Below are positions 1 to 12,560 of a DNA stretch of 64,000 nt, one piece after another. The DNA is from Gluconobacter sp. Dm-62 (lineage in GTDB: Bacteria > Pseudomonadota > Alphaproteobacteria > Acetobacterales > Acetobacteraceae), in NCBI RefSeq assembly GCF_018256155.1, contig NZ_JAERLY010000004.1, positions 211,720-275,719 of the forward strand, written 5' to 3'. The notes under the pieces are model-generated. The model ran no database searches. It was not told the origin of the DNA and was given only the letters and a program-made list of their open reading frames with translations. Position numbers and translations under genes: made by a program. The number at the start of each line of letters is the position of its first letter. The first letter of the stretch is position 1.

Positions 1-1374
1 AACCGAACTCCGGTCTACAATAACCCTCAGAGAAACGCGCCCATCCTGCATCGAGAGGGGAGCCACATGTCGCGTCGTGAAGGAATTATCCGGCACGGGA
101 AGACCTGATCGACTGCGATCCACAATTAGCTCCTGACGTCCCGGATCATAGAGGATCTGCGTGCCTGTCTTCCCATCCTGCGTAGCAGCAACGGTCAGAA
201 CCGCAACGTCACCATCAGGCTCGATCACCAGTTGCAGATCCACGACGTCATTTGCAACGTCGGTGCAATTCAGCGCACCCTCCAGAACCCACGGCTCTCC
301 AGCTTCCGGACGAATTTCGCCTGCCGCAAAAACCTCTTCCGGAGCACCAAGACTGACCGGCACCTGCCTCACCACAAGCGCGCCATCGGCTCCCCGGGCC
401 AGCGACAGAAACGCTGGCAATGTCATCTGCCCCCGCCAGGGCGATGTTGGCACATGGTTGGCGTAGTTCCAGTTGCCCATCCAGCCAATGCTGACAGGTG
501 CAGGCGTTCCGGAAAAACAGACGATCGCATAATTATCAGGCCCATAATCCATCCAGCGATACTGCCAGGGATCATCCGCAGCCACGGGCTGCTCTGCGGG
601 CGTGAAAACCGTGCCGTCAAAGTCGCCCACGTAATAGAACGTCCCTGATCCGCCGGTCAGGCCACCGGGATTGACGCTCACGATCATCACCCAACCGTGG
701 CGCCCTGCCTCACCATCGATGGGCAGGCGCACCAGAACCGGCACCTCCCACAGCATGTCCGGCGTATGATAGCCGGGGGGACGGAAATCGCTGAGGAACT
801 CCCAATTCAGAAAATCGGTGGAGCGGAAAAGCTTGACCACCTGCTGCTCGGCTTCGACCGCCGTTAGCACCCAGTAACCGCCCTCTTCGTACCAGCACAG
901 CGCCGGGTCCCTGAAGTTTTGAGACACGGGATCAAGCGTCAGAACCGGGTTATGCCGGTAGCGCGTCCAGTTCACCCCGCCATCCAGACTGAACGCAACT
1001 GAAACAGCCTGCGTCCCGTCTTCCTGCTCTCCCGACATGTCGCGGAACACGCTGGTATAAAGTGCCAGAAGCGGTGGATTTTCCGGTGTTCCCAGACCAC
1101 TGCGATTGTCCCGGTCATAAATCACCGTGCCGGAATAGATCTGCTCCTGCGGAGTGGACGGCAGTGCGATAGGCTGCTCTTCCCAGTGCAGCAGGTCGCG
1201 GCTGGTGGCATGCCCCCAGGAAATATAGCCCATGACGGGCTCAACCGGATTGTGCTGGTAAAAGAGGTGATACACCCCGTCGATCAGGATTGGCCCGTTC
1301 GGATCATTCATCCAGTTCCGGGCCGGGGCGTAGTGCAGCAGCGGGCGCCACTGCCGTGTCTCCTGAGGGGACAT
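1..1374 (-). CDS. GH32 fructan/sucrose hydrolase (levanase or sucrose-hydrolase type), 3' end outside window
   Basis: Probably hydrolyses beta-fructosidic bonds in sucrose, inulin or levan. The frame is open from an ATG at 1374 to the window edge (458 codons seen). GH32 signatures: WMNDPNG with nucleophile Asp24, FRDP with Asp156, and WEVP with the likely acid/base Glu210 (the family usually has EC or EVP here). The last visible residues resemble the RVIVDRSS strand of the C-terminal beta-sandwich, so little is missing. There is no signal peptide, which suggests a cytoplasmic enzyme. The start is supported by AGGAG placed 8 nt upstream. It lies about 105 bp downstream of tolB behind two hairpins, so it is probably a separate unit. 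Substrate choice cannot be read from sequence. Confidence 0.9.
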   Translation of the reverse strand, partial: MSPQETRQWRPLLHYAPARNWMNDPNGPILIDGVYHLFYQHNPVEPVMGYISWGHATSRDLLHWEEQPIALPSTPQEQIYSGTVIYDRDNRSGLGTPENPPLLALYTSVFRDMSGEQEDGTQAVSVAFSLDGGVNWTRYRHNPVLTLDPVSQNFRDPALCWYEEGGYWVLTAVEAEQQVVKLFRSTDFLNWEFLSDFRPPGYHTPDMLWEVPVLVRLPIDGEAGRHGWVMIVSVNPGGLTGGSGTFYYVGDFDGTVFTPAEQPVAADDPWQYRWMDYGPDNYAIVCFSGTPAPVSIGWMGNWNYANHVPTSPWRGQMTLPAFLSLARGADGALVVRQVPVSLGAPEEVFAAGEIRPEAGEPWVLEGALNCTDVANDVVDLQLVIEPDGDVAVLTVAATQDGKTGTQILYDPGRQELIVDRSRSGLPVPDNSFTTRHVAPLSMQDGRVSLRVIVDRSSV

Positions 1375-1417
1375 GGGGAATTCTCCTGTTAGAGCCGTCC
1401 TTGCGACGCCCTACAGG

Positions 1418-1470
1418 AAAAAGGGTTCCCCACCCTTTTGCAAATCCGCGCTCCCGGACCGGAAGCGCGG
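1418..1470 (-). terminator. Probable terminator after tolB (two hairpins)
   Basis: Read on the minus strand after the tolB stop, a GC-rich hairpin (1446-1470) is followed by a second hairpin with arms AAAAGGGT/ACCCTTTT (1419-1439) ending in a T run. This would separate the tol block from the GH32 gene. Confidence 0.6.
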
Positions 1471-1479
1471 AGTCTGGTC

Positions 1480-2841
1480 TCAGCCGTTGCGCGGGGACCA
1501 GGCCGGATCGGACGCACCCGTCGAAATCCGGATCGGACGCTCGTTGAAGCCCGTGATATCGATCGTCCCGATACCCGACGAGAAGCCCGCACCACCCGCA
1601 CCGGATGCGCTCTGGCGGCAGAAGGCCAGCACACGACCATTGGGACAGAACGTCGCACCTTCAACAGTAAAGCCCTGCGTCAGGATGCGCTCACCCGTGC
1701 CATCAGGGTTCATGACGCCAAGTGAGAAGCCACCGCTACCGATACGGGTAAAGGCGATCAGGTCTCCACGCGGGGACCAGACTGGCGAGCCATACTGGCC
1801 GCTGCCATAGGAAATCCGCTTCGCAGCGCCGCCCGATGCACTCATAATGTAAAGCTGCGGGCTGCCACCACGATCAGAGTTGAACACAATCTGGCTGCCA
1901 TCCGGGCTGAAGCACGGGCTGGTGTCGATCGCGCCATTGGAGTTCGTAATCTGACGCTTCGAACGCGAGGCCAGATCGACCACAAAGATATCGGACCCGC
2001 CACCGCGCGTGGCGGACAGCACGACCGATCCACCTGTCGGCGAGAAGCGTGGCGCAAAAGAAATCCCCGCGAACTCACCCAGGATCTGCTGACGACCAGA
2101 CGCTAGATCGAACAGATACACACGCGGGCGGTTGTTGGCGTAGGACATGAACGCAATCTGGTCGCGGACCGGGTTGAAGCGCGGCGTCAGCGTCAGCCAC
2201 TCCCCGCCCGTCAGCATACGCTCGTTCGCACCGTCCTGATCCATCAGAGCCAGACGCGTGATCTGGTGATGACGCGGGCCAGTCCGGGCGATATAGGCGA
2301 TGCGGGTGTCGAAATAGCCCTTTTCGCCCAGCATCCGCTCATAAATCACGTCAGCAATGATATGGGCGATCCGACGCCAGTTGCTGTTGGAGGCCGTATA
2401 GGCCGTGCCCTGAAGCTGCTGGCCGGAAAGCACATCCCACAGACGCATCTCGACGCGCACACTGCCCGAACCTACAGCCTGACCGGCCACGGCCGCACGG
2501 GCGCCCTGCGCCTTGAGTGCGCTGAAATCCGGTGTGGAGCCGGGAGGCACGCTGCCGCCCATGACCTTGAACAGGCCGGTTCCGTTCAGATCGGACGTAA
2601 TGACGCCGGAAATCTGCTCACCCAGCCCCGCTCCGAAATTCGGGATGACAATGGGGATCGGCTCCTGACGGGCCTGATCAACGGTGATTTCCGCTTCGCC
2701 AGGGCTGGAAGCCGCGCCGGACTGTGCAAAAGCGGCCAAAGGCGTCGCCAGAAGACCGCCAGCGGCAGTGGCTCCCAGAACGGAGCGGCGCGAAAACAGC
2801 GCGCTCAGGGCCTCGGCGTCAGTATCGGGAATGAAGGACAT
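1480..2841 (-). CDS. tolB: Tol-Pal system protein TolB
   Basis: Periplasmic beta-propeller protein of the Tol-Pal envelope system. In known systems it binds Pal and the TolA C-terminus during outer-membrane constriction. It has 453 residues. The N-terminus has SRRSVLG at residues 17-23 followed by a hydrophobic stretch and AFAQ, which looks like a twin-arginine rather than a plain Sec signal. An N-terminal TolB domain (about 50-180) is followed by several PD40 repeats, for example FSPDGSQIVFNSDRGG. It is the last tol gene, 17 bp after tolA. No pal gene follows within the window, which is unusual for this operon. Confidence 0.93.
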   Translation of the reverse strand: MSFIPDTDAEALSALFSRRSVLGATAAGGLLATPLAAFAQSGAASSPGEAEITVDQARQEPIPIVIPNFGAGLGEQISGVITSDLNGTGLFKVMGGSVPPGSTPDFSALKAQGARAAVAGQAVGSGSVRVEMRLWDVLSGQQLQGTAYTASNSNWRRIAHIIADVIYERMLGEKGYFDTRIAYIARTGPRHHQITRLALMDQDGANERMLTGGEWLTLTPRFNPVRDQIAFMSYANNRPRVYLFDLASGRQQILGEFAGISFAPRFSPTGGSVVLSATRGGGSDIFVVDLASRSKRQITNSNGAIDTSPCFSPDGSQIVFNSDRGGSPQLYIMSASGGAAKRISYGSGQYGSPVWSPRGDLIAFTRIGSGGFSLGVMNPDGTGERILTQGFTVEGATFCPNGRVLAFCRQSASGAGGAGFSSGIGTIDITGFNERPIRISTGASDPAWSPRNG

Positions 2842-2858
2842 GAGACTTCCTCGTGGAT

Positions 2859-3854
2859 TTAAGGCCTGAAGACAAAACGCAGCTCATGCGTCTGACCAAG
2901 CATCTTGGAGGGAATGGGCAGATGGGCACAGGTGGGGCTCAGAACCGCATCCCGCGCCCGCTCTGCCAGAACGCGGTAAGACGGGTCCGAAGCCATCTTC
3001 GCAGCCGTATCAGGCGCAAATTTGACAATCCGCGCCTCACCGGTCGCATCAACGGTCACGACCATATGCGCGACGAAGCTCGCATAGTTCCGCGCTTCGG
3101 TATCTTCGGAATAGCAGCGCCGCACGGAACCACCGATCGCCTTCTGATCCGCCATCGACAGCGACTTGGTGATGTCACCATTCGGCACACCGCCCCCGTT
3201 GGGCGCCCCACCCTGTGGCGGGTTGGCCTTTGCGGTCGGCGCATGCGTCTGCTTCTGGTCGGCGCGGAAATTATCCAGCGTTGCCAGCAGCGAATGACTG
3301 TCCGCTTCCGTTTTCTTCGCCGCGTTCGGCTGCGTCATATGCGAAAATTTCGGCATATCCGGCAGTTTGTCGGCCTTCTGGGTCTGCGGGCTCGGCGGCG
3401 CGACCATCGTCGATTTCGACGGCGGTGACGGCGTGGGCGGCGACGCAGGCACAGGCTCGGGCGACTCATCCGTCATTTTCGGCGGAAGCTTCATGTCCGG
3501 CAGCTTCTGCGGCGGCGTCTCCGGCGGTGGCGGCACGGGCTGTGGCGGCGGTGGCGGTGGTGGCGGTTCTTCCGTCGGCGCCTTCAGAGGAGGCGTTGGA
3601 GACGGAGGCGCCTCGTTCTTCACTGGCGCAGGGGCCGGAGCGGGCGCGGGAGCCGGATGATCACCCTTGACCGGGTGGGTCGGCGGGCCAGCCTGCTCGA
3701 ACTCCATCTGGACCGTGGGCGGCTCAGGCGGCTCAGGTGGTTTCTCGGGGGGAATCTGCACAAGCAGATACGCGATCAGCCCCAGGTGAATGGCGGCTGA
3801 CCCGTAGAGCGCATGACGAAAGCGCCTGTTATCAGAGCGGCGTGGGCGCACCAC
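2859..3854 (-). CDS. tolA: TolA-like protein (TonB/TolA C-terminal family)
   Basis: Inner-membrane-anchored protein spanning the periplasm and driven by TolQR. It has one transmembrane segment near residues 16-33, then a proline-rich linker (about 35-150, with runs of PAPAP and PPPPPP), and a C-terminal TonB/TolA-like domain from about residue 225 to 331 with two cysteines. In place of the long Ala/Lys helical rod of E. coli TolA, the linker is Pro-rich and TonB-like. The start codon is GTG. Position between tolR and tolB argues for TolA rather than TonB. The Pro-rich DNA is repetitive, so exact linker length may vary between strains. Confidence 0.85.
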   Translation of the reverse strand: MVRPRRSDNRRFRHALYGSAAIHLGLIAYLLVQIPPEKPPEPPEPPTVQMEFEQAGPPTHPVKGDHPAPAPAPAPAPVKNEAPPSPTPPLKAPTEEPPPPPPPPQPVPPPPETPPQKLPDMKLPPKMTDESPEPVPASPPTPSPPSKSTMVAPPSPQTQKADKLPDMPKFSHMTQPNAAKKTEADSHSLLATLDNFRADQKQTHAPTAKANPPQGGAPNGGGVPNGDITKSLSMADQKAIGGSVRRCYSEDTEARNYASFVAHMVVTVDATGEARIVKFAPDTAAKMASDPSYRVLAERARDAVLSPTCAHLPIPSKMLGQTHELRFVFRP

Positions 3855-3866
3855 GGCAAAAGCCTC

Positions 3867-4307
3867 TTACTGGCCGCTCTGGGGCTGCTGCGCGAGAAGC
3901 GCAACATGCGTGAAGCCGCCCGACGTGATCTGACCCATGACCTGCATCACCTGTCCGTAATCGATATGAGCATCGGCACGGACGAAAATACGGTGGGTCG
4001 GATCGTTCTGGGACTGCTCCTTGAGCTGGTCGATCAGCTGATCGGATGTCACCGGCTGGTCCCCCAGATAAAGCGTGCCATCCGTCTTCAGGGACACCGT
4101 GATCGGCTTGGAATCCGAATTGACCGGGCTGGCATCGGTTTTCGGCAGATCCACATTGACGCCACTGGTCAGCATTGGCGCCGTCACCATGAAAATGATG
4201 AGCAGCACCAGCATGACGTCCACCAGAGGTGTGACGTTGATTTCCGACGCGGGCCGACGCTTACGGCGTCCGCCACCTCCAGCCCGTCCTCCCGCAGACA
4301 TCCCCAT
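3867..4307 (-). CDS. tolR: TolR (ExbD/TolR family proton-channel subunit)
   Basis: Partner of TolQ in the proton-driven motor that energises TolA. It has 146 residues. A Gly/Arg-rich cytoplasmic N-terminus (1-20) leads into the conserved [19 protein letters not shown] segment with the essential membrane Asp, followed by the periplasmic domain. It begins 3 bp after the tolQ stop, so the two are very likely translationally coupled. Confidence 0.94.
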   Translation of the reverse strand: MGMSAGGRAGGGGRRKRRPASEINVTPLVDVMLVLLIIFMVTAPMLTSGVNVDLPKTDASPVNSDSKPITVSLKTDGTLYLGDQPVTSDQLIDQLKEQSQNDPTHRIFVRADAHIDYGQVMQVMGQITSGGFTHVALLAQQPQSGQ

Positions 4308-4310
4308 GGT

Positions 4311-5054
4311 TCAGGCCTTCCCGCCGGTCGTATCGTCCGCACGTTCCTCGGACTGACGCGACAGGATGGCCGCGAACTCGGTGCCGAAGGCTTCCATGCG
4401 ATCCGCGAACTTCTCGAACGAGTTGGTCAGACCGTTATAGGCGATATAGGCCGGAATGGCCGTCACGAGACCAATAGCCGTCGCGAACAGGGCTTCGGAA
4501 ATACCGGGAGCCACAACGGACAGGTTGGTATTGTGCATCTGCGCGATGGACGCGAAGGAATGCATGATGCCCCAGACCGTTCCGAACAGACCCACGAACG
4601 GCGCCACCGGGCCGATCGTTGCCAGAAAGATCAGGCGACGCGTCAGACGGTCGTTTTCGCGCATAACGGTGATGTCGATGGCGCGGTCCACACGTTCACG
4701 CACGCCACCCCGGGACAGATCGATCCCGCCAATCCGTGCGGAACGGCGCCACTCACCCATTGCCGCACCAAACACTGCCGCCATAGGATGCGTCGGACGT
4801 GCACCATCGGATTCGTAAAGATCGTCGAGCGATCCGCCCGACCAGAAACGGTCCTCGAACTCGGTCGCCTCACGGCTGACGCGACGGATGAGAATGATTT
4901 TTTCCGCAATGATCGCCCATACGCCGGCGCTGCACAGCAGCAGACCCAGCATCACCAGCTTTACAACGATGGAGGCGTGCAGGAACAGGTCCAGAGGCGA
5001 AAGACCGGCCGCACCGACCGCCCCAAGCGCACTCGAACTTACCTCATGATCCAC
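4311..5054 (-). CDS. tolQ: TolQ (ExbB/TolQ/MotA family)
   Basis: Multi-pass inner-membrane protein that forms the proton channel with TolR. Conserved segments include [20 protein letters not shown] and [21 protein letters not shown] place the start at the GTG at 5054 because an AGGAG sits 6 nt upstream (5061-5065). The frame continues upstream to an ATG at 5102 with no ribosome-binding site, which would add 16 residues. From the GTG the protein is 247 residues, close to the family norm. Confidence 0.9.
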   Translation of the reverse strand: MDHEVSSSALGAVGAAGLSPLDLFLHASIVVKLVMLGLLLCSAGVWAIIAEKIILIRRVSREATEFEDRFWSGGSLDDLYESDGARPTHPMAAVFGAAMGEWRRSARIGGIDLSRGGVRERVDRAIDITVMRENDRLTRRLIFLATIGPVAPFVGLFGTVWGIMHSFASIAQMHNTNLSVVAPGISEALFATAIGLVTAIPAYIAYNGLTNSFEKFADRMEAFGTEFAAILSRQSEERADDTTGGKA

Positions 5055-5131
5055 TGTTCTCTCCTGTACAGATCCTGTCCCTTGCGGGTCAGGACTCTCC
5101 ATTGCACTTCATGACGAAACAGGAAAGTGGG

Positions 5132-5557
5132 TCAGACCTCTCCTGTCTCCAGTTTTCGCACTGCATCACGCCACCGAGGCGGAATTTTGGCAGGTTTCAT
5201 GTCCGTGGCACTCAGGCAGGCCAGTTCCACGTCAATAACCGTAGCGGTTTCGCCACCACCGGAATAATTCCGGACCGTCTGACAAAGTTTCAGCCGCGTC
5301 GGCGTCATGGCCTCCAGCGCCGTCTCGATTTCCATCTCGTCATCGAGTCGGAGCGGCGAGCGATACCGGACCGCCGCCTGACGCACGACAAAGACCAGTC
5401 CGAAATCGTTCAGAAGCTCCGTGACCGAGGCATCCGCATCCCGCATCGCCTCGCTCCGCGCGCGCTCGGCAAAGCCCAGATAGCGCGCATGATAGACGAT
5501 ACCGCCCGCATCGGTGTCTTCGTAATAAACCCGGAACCTGATCTTGTGCGTGGCCAT
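5132..5557 (-). CDS. ybgC: YbgC-type acyl-CoA thioesterase
   Basis: Hot-dog-fold thioesterase that in other bacteria hydrolyses acyl-CoA or acyl-ACP and is associated with the tol operon. It has 141 residues with the YEDTDAGGIVYHARY motif near the N-terminus, containing the catalytic Asp. It is the first gene of the classical ybgC-tolQRAB cluster. Its physiological substrate is not evident. Confidence 0.92.
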   Translation of the reverse strand: MATHKIRFRVYYEDTDAGGIVYHARYLGFAERARSEAMRDADASVTELLNDFGLVFVVRQAAVRYRSPLRLDDEMEIETALEAMTPTRLKLCQTVRNYSGGGETATVIDVELACLSATDMKPAKIPPRWRDAVRKLETGEV

Positions 5558-5609
5558 ACTGTTTCTCCAGTCATGGTGCGCCCATACCCCGAACCGTGTT
5601 CAGGGAGCT

Positions 5610-6659
5610 TCAGGGCGCGGAATCGTCCTGCTCCAGCGTGGAAAGCAGGTCCACCTGGCTCGCCGGCGGCGTCAGGCCGAGATGACGCCATCCTGCCTCA
5701 CCCAGCATCCGCCCACGGGCCGTTCTCAGAACGAGCCCTTCCTGGATCAGGTAGGGCTCGATCACGTCTTCCAGCGTATCGCGCGCTTCGGCAAGCCCCG
5801 CCGCCAGCGTTTCCACACCAACCGGACCGCCATGATGATGCTCGGCAATCCGCTTGAGATAGCGCCGGTCCATTGCGTCCAGACCCCGCTCGTCCACTTC
5901 AAGGCGGCCCAGAGCGGCATCAGCCAGGTCCCGGTCCACGACGGAATGCTTCGACACAAGCGCAAAATCCCGCACGCGGCGCAGCAGACGCCCCGCAATA
6001 CGCGGTGTCCCACGGGAGCGCTGGGCGATTTCCTGCGCGCCGTCATCCGTCAGACGCATCCCGAGCTTCATGGCTCCACGCGAGACAATCGCCCGCAGCT
6101 CTTCCGGCGTATAGAACACCAGCCGCAGCGGAATCCCGAACCGGTCCCGCAAAGGCGTCGCCAGCAGACCCGCCCGCGTCGTCGCAGCCACGAGCGTAAA
6201 GGGCGCCAGATCGATCCGCACGGACCGCGCGGCAGGCCCTTCGCCGATGATCAGATCGAGCTGGAAATCCTCCATCGCCGGATAGAGGACTTCCTCGATC
6301 GCGGGCTGAAGACGATGGATCTCGTCAATGAACAGCACATCGCGCGGCTGAAGATTCGTCAGGATCGCCGCCAGATCGCCAGCACGCTGAATGACCGGCC
6401 CGGATGTCGCCCGGAACCCCACACCCAGTTCCCGCGCCACGATCTGCGCCAGCGTCGTCTTGCCCAGACCCGGAGGTCCGTGAAGCAGCACATGATCCAG
6501 CGCCTCGCCACGCGCACGCGCGGCCTCGATGAAGATCGCCAGATTTTCGCGACTGGCTCTCTGGCCCGTGAAATCCGCAAGCGTTTCCGGCCGCAGACTC
6601 CCCTCACCCGTATCCTCGGGCTGACGGGCCGGATCGGTTTCGCGGTAGTCGTCACTCAT
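5610..6659 (-). CDS. ruvB: Holliday junction branch migration helicase RuvB
   Basis: AAA+ ATPase that drives branch migration with RuvA. It has 349 residues, with Walker [12 protein letters not shown], Walker B LFIDEIHR, sensor TTRAGLL and a C-terminal winged helix ([21 protein letters not shown]). Its start overlaps the ruvA stop by 4 bp. The ybgC start lies 52 bp downstream. Confidence 0.97.
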   Translation of the reverse strand: MSDDYRETDPARQPEDTGEGSLRPETLADFTGQRASRENLAIFIEAARARGEALDHVLLHGPPGLGKTTLAQIVARELGVGFRATSGPVIQRAGDLAAILTNLQPRDVLFIDEIHRLQPAIEEVLYPAMEDFQLDLIIGEGPAARSVRIDLAPFTLVAATTRAGLLATPLRDRFGIPLRLVFYTPEELRAIVSRGAMKLGMRLTDDGAQEIAQRSRGTPRIAGRLLRRVRDFALVSKHSVVDRDLADAALGRLEVDERGLDAMDRRYLKRIAEHHHGGPVGVETLAAGLAEARDTLEDVIEPYLIQEGLVLRTARGRMLGEAGWRHLGLTPPASQVDLLSTLEQDDSAP

Positions 6660-7258
6660 CGCGCAAGATCCTTCAGACTCAGACGGATCGCCAGATCAAG
6701 CGTCGCATTCTCGTTCTCGGCCAGAACCTTGCTGAGCACAGGCCAAGCCTCGGCCCGACGGAACCCAAGCCCCGCCAGCGCCAGCAGCGCGTCATTCTCG
6801 ACACTCGGCCCCGAGACGATCCCCGGCGCGGACACAGTTCCGCCACCACCCGGCATTTTCGCAACCTTGTTGCGCAATTCGCTCAGGATCCGGTCCGCCA
6901 GACGCGGCCCGACACCGGCCGCCCGCGTCAGCGAACCCTTGTCCCCAGCATTGATAGCCAGCAGAATCTCACCCGGACTGTTGGCCGACAGGATCGCCAG
7001 CGCCACTTTCGCGCCCACGCCCTGCACAGTCGTCAGCAGCCGGAACCAGTCCCGCTCATCCGTCGTCGCAAAGCCGAAAAGCTGGATCGCATCCTCGCGC
7101 ACGATCGTCTCGATCAGCACACGCGCCACGGATGGCGGCTGCGGCAGCGTCGCGAGTGTGCGGGTCGAGGCCGAAACCACATATCCCACGCCATTGACGT
7201 CCACGATGCAGCGCTCGCCCTCAATCTGCCCGACAAGTCCTGTCAGTTGTCCGATCAT
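6656..7258 (-). CDS. ruvA: Holliday junction DNA-binding protein RuvA
   Basis: Binds Holliday junctions as a tetramer and loads RuvB. It has 200 residues: an N-terminal OB fold ([14 protein letters not shown]), central helix-hairpin-helix motifs ([30 protein letters not shown]), and a C-terminal RuvB-binding domain after a flexible linker. It overlaps ruvC and ruvB by 4 bp each. Confidence 0.97.
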   Translation of the reverse strand: MIGQLTGLVGQIEGERCIVDVNGVGYVVSASTRTLATLPQPPSVARVLIETIVREDAIQLFGFATTDERDWFRLLTTVQGVGAKVALAILSANSPGEILLAINAGDKGSLTRAAGVGPRLADRILSELRNKVAKMPGGGGTVSAPGIVSGPSVENDALLALAGLGFRRAEAWPVLSKVLAENENATLDLAIRLSLKDLAR

Positions 7259-7761
7259 GCCATGCGCTTCCCGGCCACGACATGCGCGGCACTCGCCCGG
7301 TGATGGGCATGACAGATCGCAACGGCCAGCGCATCGGAGGCATCGGCCTTGCGGATCTCGGCGCCCGGCAGAAGCCGCTTCACCATCATCGTCACCTGTT
7401 CCTTGGTCGCAGAGCCGGTCCCGACCACGGATTTCTTGACCGTCATCGCCCCGTATTCCGCAACCGGCAGCCCTTCATAAGCAGGCGTCAGAAGAGCCAC
7501 GCCACGCGCATAACCGAGCTTGAGCGTCGAGGACCCGTTACGGTTGACGTAAGTCTCCTCAACGGCTGCCTCGGCCGGTGCATATTCGCGGATCAGCTTT
7601 TTGAGCGCGCCATGCAACTCACACAGGCGAAGCGGCACGGATTCGGACCCATCGGTCCCGATCACCCCCGAAGCCACATGCTTCAGGTGATTGCCGTCCA
7701 CGTCGATGATGCCCCAGCCCATGAAACGCAGGCCAGGGTCAATGCCCATCAGGCGGATCAA
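7255..7761 (-). CDS. ruvC: Crossover junction endodeoxyribonuclease RuvC
   Basis: Holliday-junction resolvase with an RNase H-like fold. It has 168 residues. The first catalytic Asp lies in [15 protein letters not shown], the central Glu in [10 protein letters not shown], and the C-terminal acidic residues in [14 protein letters not shown]. Four-base overlaps with yebC and ruvA indicate tight coupling. Confidence 0.97.
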   Translation of the reverse strand: MIRLMGIDPGLRFMGWGIIDVDGNHLKHVASGVIGTDGSESVPLRLCELHGALKKLIREYAPAEAAVEETYVNRNGSSTLKLGYARGVALLTPAYEGLPVAEYGAMTVKKSVVGTGSATKEQVTMMVKRLLPGAEIRKADASDALAVAICHAHHRASAAHVVAGKRMA

Positions 7762-8507
7762 GCAGCCAGCGCCTCGGCCACGTCGTCGGGAATATCGAAA
7801 TTCGCATAGACGGACTGAACGTCGTCATTGTCTTCCAGCACGTCGATCAGCTTCATGACCGAACGCGCCTTGTCCTCATCCAGCGTCACGCTGTTTTCCG
7901 GACGCCAGTCGAGCTTGGACGACTGCGGCTCGCCAAAACGGCTTTCAAGCGCGTCCCGCACAGCGAAGAAATTCTCCATCTCGCAGGTCACTTCGTGGCC
8001 CTCTTCGGTGGTGACGGCATTATCCGCACCAGCCTCGATTGCCGCTTCCAGCATCTCGTCTTCGGAGGCGACATCCAGCGGATAGCTGATCGCGCCCAAA
8101 CGCTGGAACATGAAGGACACGGAGTTCGTCTCACCCATCGAACCGCCATGCTTGGAGAACGCGGCGCGCACTTCGCCGGCCGTCCGGTTGCGGTTGTCCG
8201 TCAGGCCCTCCACGATGATCGCAACACCCGCCGGGCCATAGCCCTCGTAGCGGACCTCGACGTAATCATCGCCACCCGCAGTGCCGGACGCCTTCTTGAT
8301 GGCGCGTTCGACATTGTCCTTGGGCATGTTGACTTCACGCGCCATGGAAAGCGCCGCCCGCAGACGCGGGTTGGACGCCGCTTCAGGCAGACCCGAGCGC
8401 ACCGCAACCGTGATTTCACGCAGAACCTTGGCAAACTGCTTGGCCCGCTTGGCGTCCTGTGCACCCTTGCGGTGCATAATGTTCTTAAACTGTGAATGAC
8501 CGGCCAT
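7758..8507 (-). CDS. yebC: YebC/PmpR family protein
   Basis: Family members act as DNA-binding regulators, and more recent work links them to translation. It has 249 residues and opens with the family signature [20 protein letters not shown]. Further conserved blocks are [16 protein letters not shown] and [14 protein letters not shown]. Its position before ruvC is conserved in many proteobacteria. It starts 34 bp after secA with no hairpin between, so read-through from secA is likely. Confidence 0.95.
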   Translation of the reverse strand: MAGHSQFKNIMHRKGAQDAKRAKQFAKVLREITVAVRSGLPEAASNPRLRAALSMAREVNMPKDNVERAIKKASGTAGGDDYVEVRYEGYGPAGVAIIVEGLTDNRNRTAGEVRAAFSKHGGSMGETNSVSFMFQRLGAISYPLDVASEDEMLEAAIEAGADNAVTTEEGHEVTCEMENFFAVRDALESRFGEPQSSKLDWRPENSVTLDEDKARSVMKLIDVLEDNDDVQSVYANFDIPDDVAEALAA

Positions 8508-8541
8508 CGGTCGCTCCTTCCTCTATCTGCGTGTCAGAGGC

Positions 8542-11316
<2,775 letters not shown>

Positions 11317-11411
11317 GCTGAACCTTGAGATGCCGAAGACCCGAAGCGCCAGCTCTTTCCACTACCGGAAAGACCCGCCACACCGGGCCGTCAGGATTTT
11401 CACGTCTGCTG

Positions 11412-11440
11412 GAGATAGGACCCGGGCCGCAAAGGGTCAA
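11412..11440 (-). promoter_or_regulatory. Candidate sigma-70 promoter for secA
   Basis: On the minus strand, TTGACC (11440-11435) and TATCTC (11417-11412) are separated by exactly 17 bp. This gives a leader of about 90 nt before the secA ATG. The remainder of the 313-bp gap between secA and the divergent isomerase gene (11317-11629) holds no supported gene or clear plus-strand promoter. Confidence 0.45.
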
Positions 11441-11629
11441 TGGAGAGCCCGTCGAGAACGCCGATGAAATGTCCCTATTGTCATCATAGCGTCACATCAT
11501 CGTCCGCCTCCGCGCCCCGCGCGGCACCCGCGTGAAGGAATGGTAACAGACCGCACCCTTGCAGGGCGGACCAGGCTTTGTCATGGTGCAGGCCATCCTT
11601 TTTCAGGTTACATCCGAGGTAGTCCCCAC

Positions 11630-12556
11630 ATGCGGCTTTCCCGCTCCACTTTCGCTCTCGCCGCCCTTCTGGCTGGCACATCGGTTGCAGCATCGACGGC
11701 TTTCGCCGCTCCTGCAGCAGCCCCTGTCGCCGCGGCACCCGCAGCAGCTCCGGCCGCTGCCCCGAACCCGGACATGCTGATCGCTACCGTCAACGGTTCG
11801 AAGATCACGCTCGGTGATGTGCAGCGCGCAGCAGGCAACCTGCCGCCGCAGGCCCGCCAGATCCAGCCGTCCGTTCTGATTCCGCTGATCGTCAACCAGC
11901 TTGTTGACCAGAAAGCTGTTCAGTTCGCCGCAGACAAGGAAGGCCTGAGCAGCAAGCCGGACGTGAAGGCTGCCATGGACGCAGCTGCAGCGAACGCCCT
12001 GCAGAACGCCTATCTTGAGGAAAAGGTCGGCCCGCTGGTCACCGATTCTTCAATGCATGACTTCTATCAGTCGCATTACGCGAACAAGAAGCCGGAAGAA
12101 GAAATCCACGCCCGCCACATCCTCGTGGACAGCGAAGCGCAGGCCAAGGACATCATCGCCCAGCTCAACAAGGGTGCTGATTTCGGCAAGCTTGCTGCCC
12201 AGCTTTCCAAGGACAAGGGTTCCGCCGGCGCAAACGGTGGCGATCTCGGCTGGTTCAAGAAGGCTGACATGCTGCCGGCTTTCTCCGCGGCCGCTTTCGC
12301 CATGAAGCCCAACACGATTTCCCAGACCCCGGTCCACACCCAGTACGGCTGGCACGTGATCCAGGTTCTCGCGACCCGTACGGCTCCGATCCCGACCTTC
12401 GATCAGGTCCACGACCAGGTTCGTCAGGAACTGATCCGCGACAAGGTGCGTGACATCGTTCAGGCCGCCGAATCCCAGGTGAAGGTCGTTCACTACGACG
12501 CCCAGGGCAAGGTCATCCCGAATGCAGCTCCGGCTGCCGCACCTGTAAAGAAGTAA
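11630..12556 (+). CDS. Secreted parvulin-type peptidylprolyl isomerase (SurA/PrsA-like)
   Basis: Probable periplasmic folding factor. I take the ATG at 11630 because it gives a clean Sec signal (MRLSRSTFALAALLAG, cleavage near AFAAP) and has GAGGT upstream. The protein has 308 residues. An Ala/Pro-rich stretch (20-45) is followed by a SurA-N-like helical region and one rotamase domain (about 155-260) with EIHARHILVDSE, GGDLGWFKK and TQYGWHVIQV. A second PPIase domain, as in E. coli SurA, is absent. argJ starts 4 bp after its stop, so the two share a transcript. Confidence 0.88.
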   Translation: MRLSRSTFALAALLAGTSVAASTAFAAPAAAPVAAAPAAAPAAAPNPDMLIATVNGSKITLGDVQRAAGNLPPQARQIQPSVLIPLIVNQLVDQKAVQFAADKEGLSSKPDVKAAMDAAAANALQNAYLEEKVGPLVTDSSMHDFYQSHYANKKPEEEIHARHILVDSEAQAKDIIAQLNKGADFGKLAAQLSKDKGSAGANGGDLGWFKKADMLPAFSAAAFAMKPNTISQTPVHTQYGWHVIQVLATRTAPIPTFDQVHDQVRQELIRDKVRDIVQAAESQVKVVHYDAQGKVIPNAAPAAAPVKK

Positions 12557-12560
12557 GTCC

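Noticed and set aside
3540..3670. Repeat array in the tolA region
   Set aside because: The repetition is short Pro/Ala codon runs within the TolA linker, not a separate DNA repeat or CRISPR.
5544..7439. Plus-strand open frame of 631 codons opposite ruvB/ruvA
   Set aside because: Antisense to well-supported genes with no ribosome-binding site and a low-complexity product.
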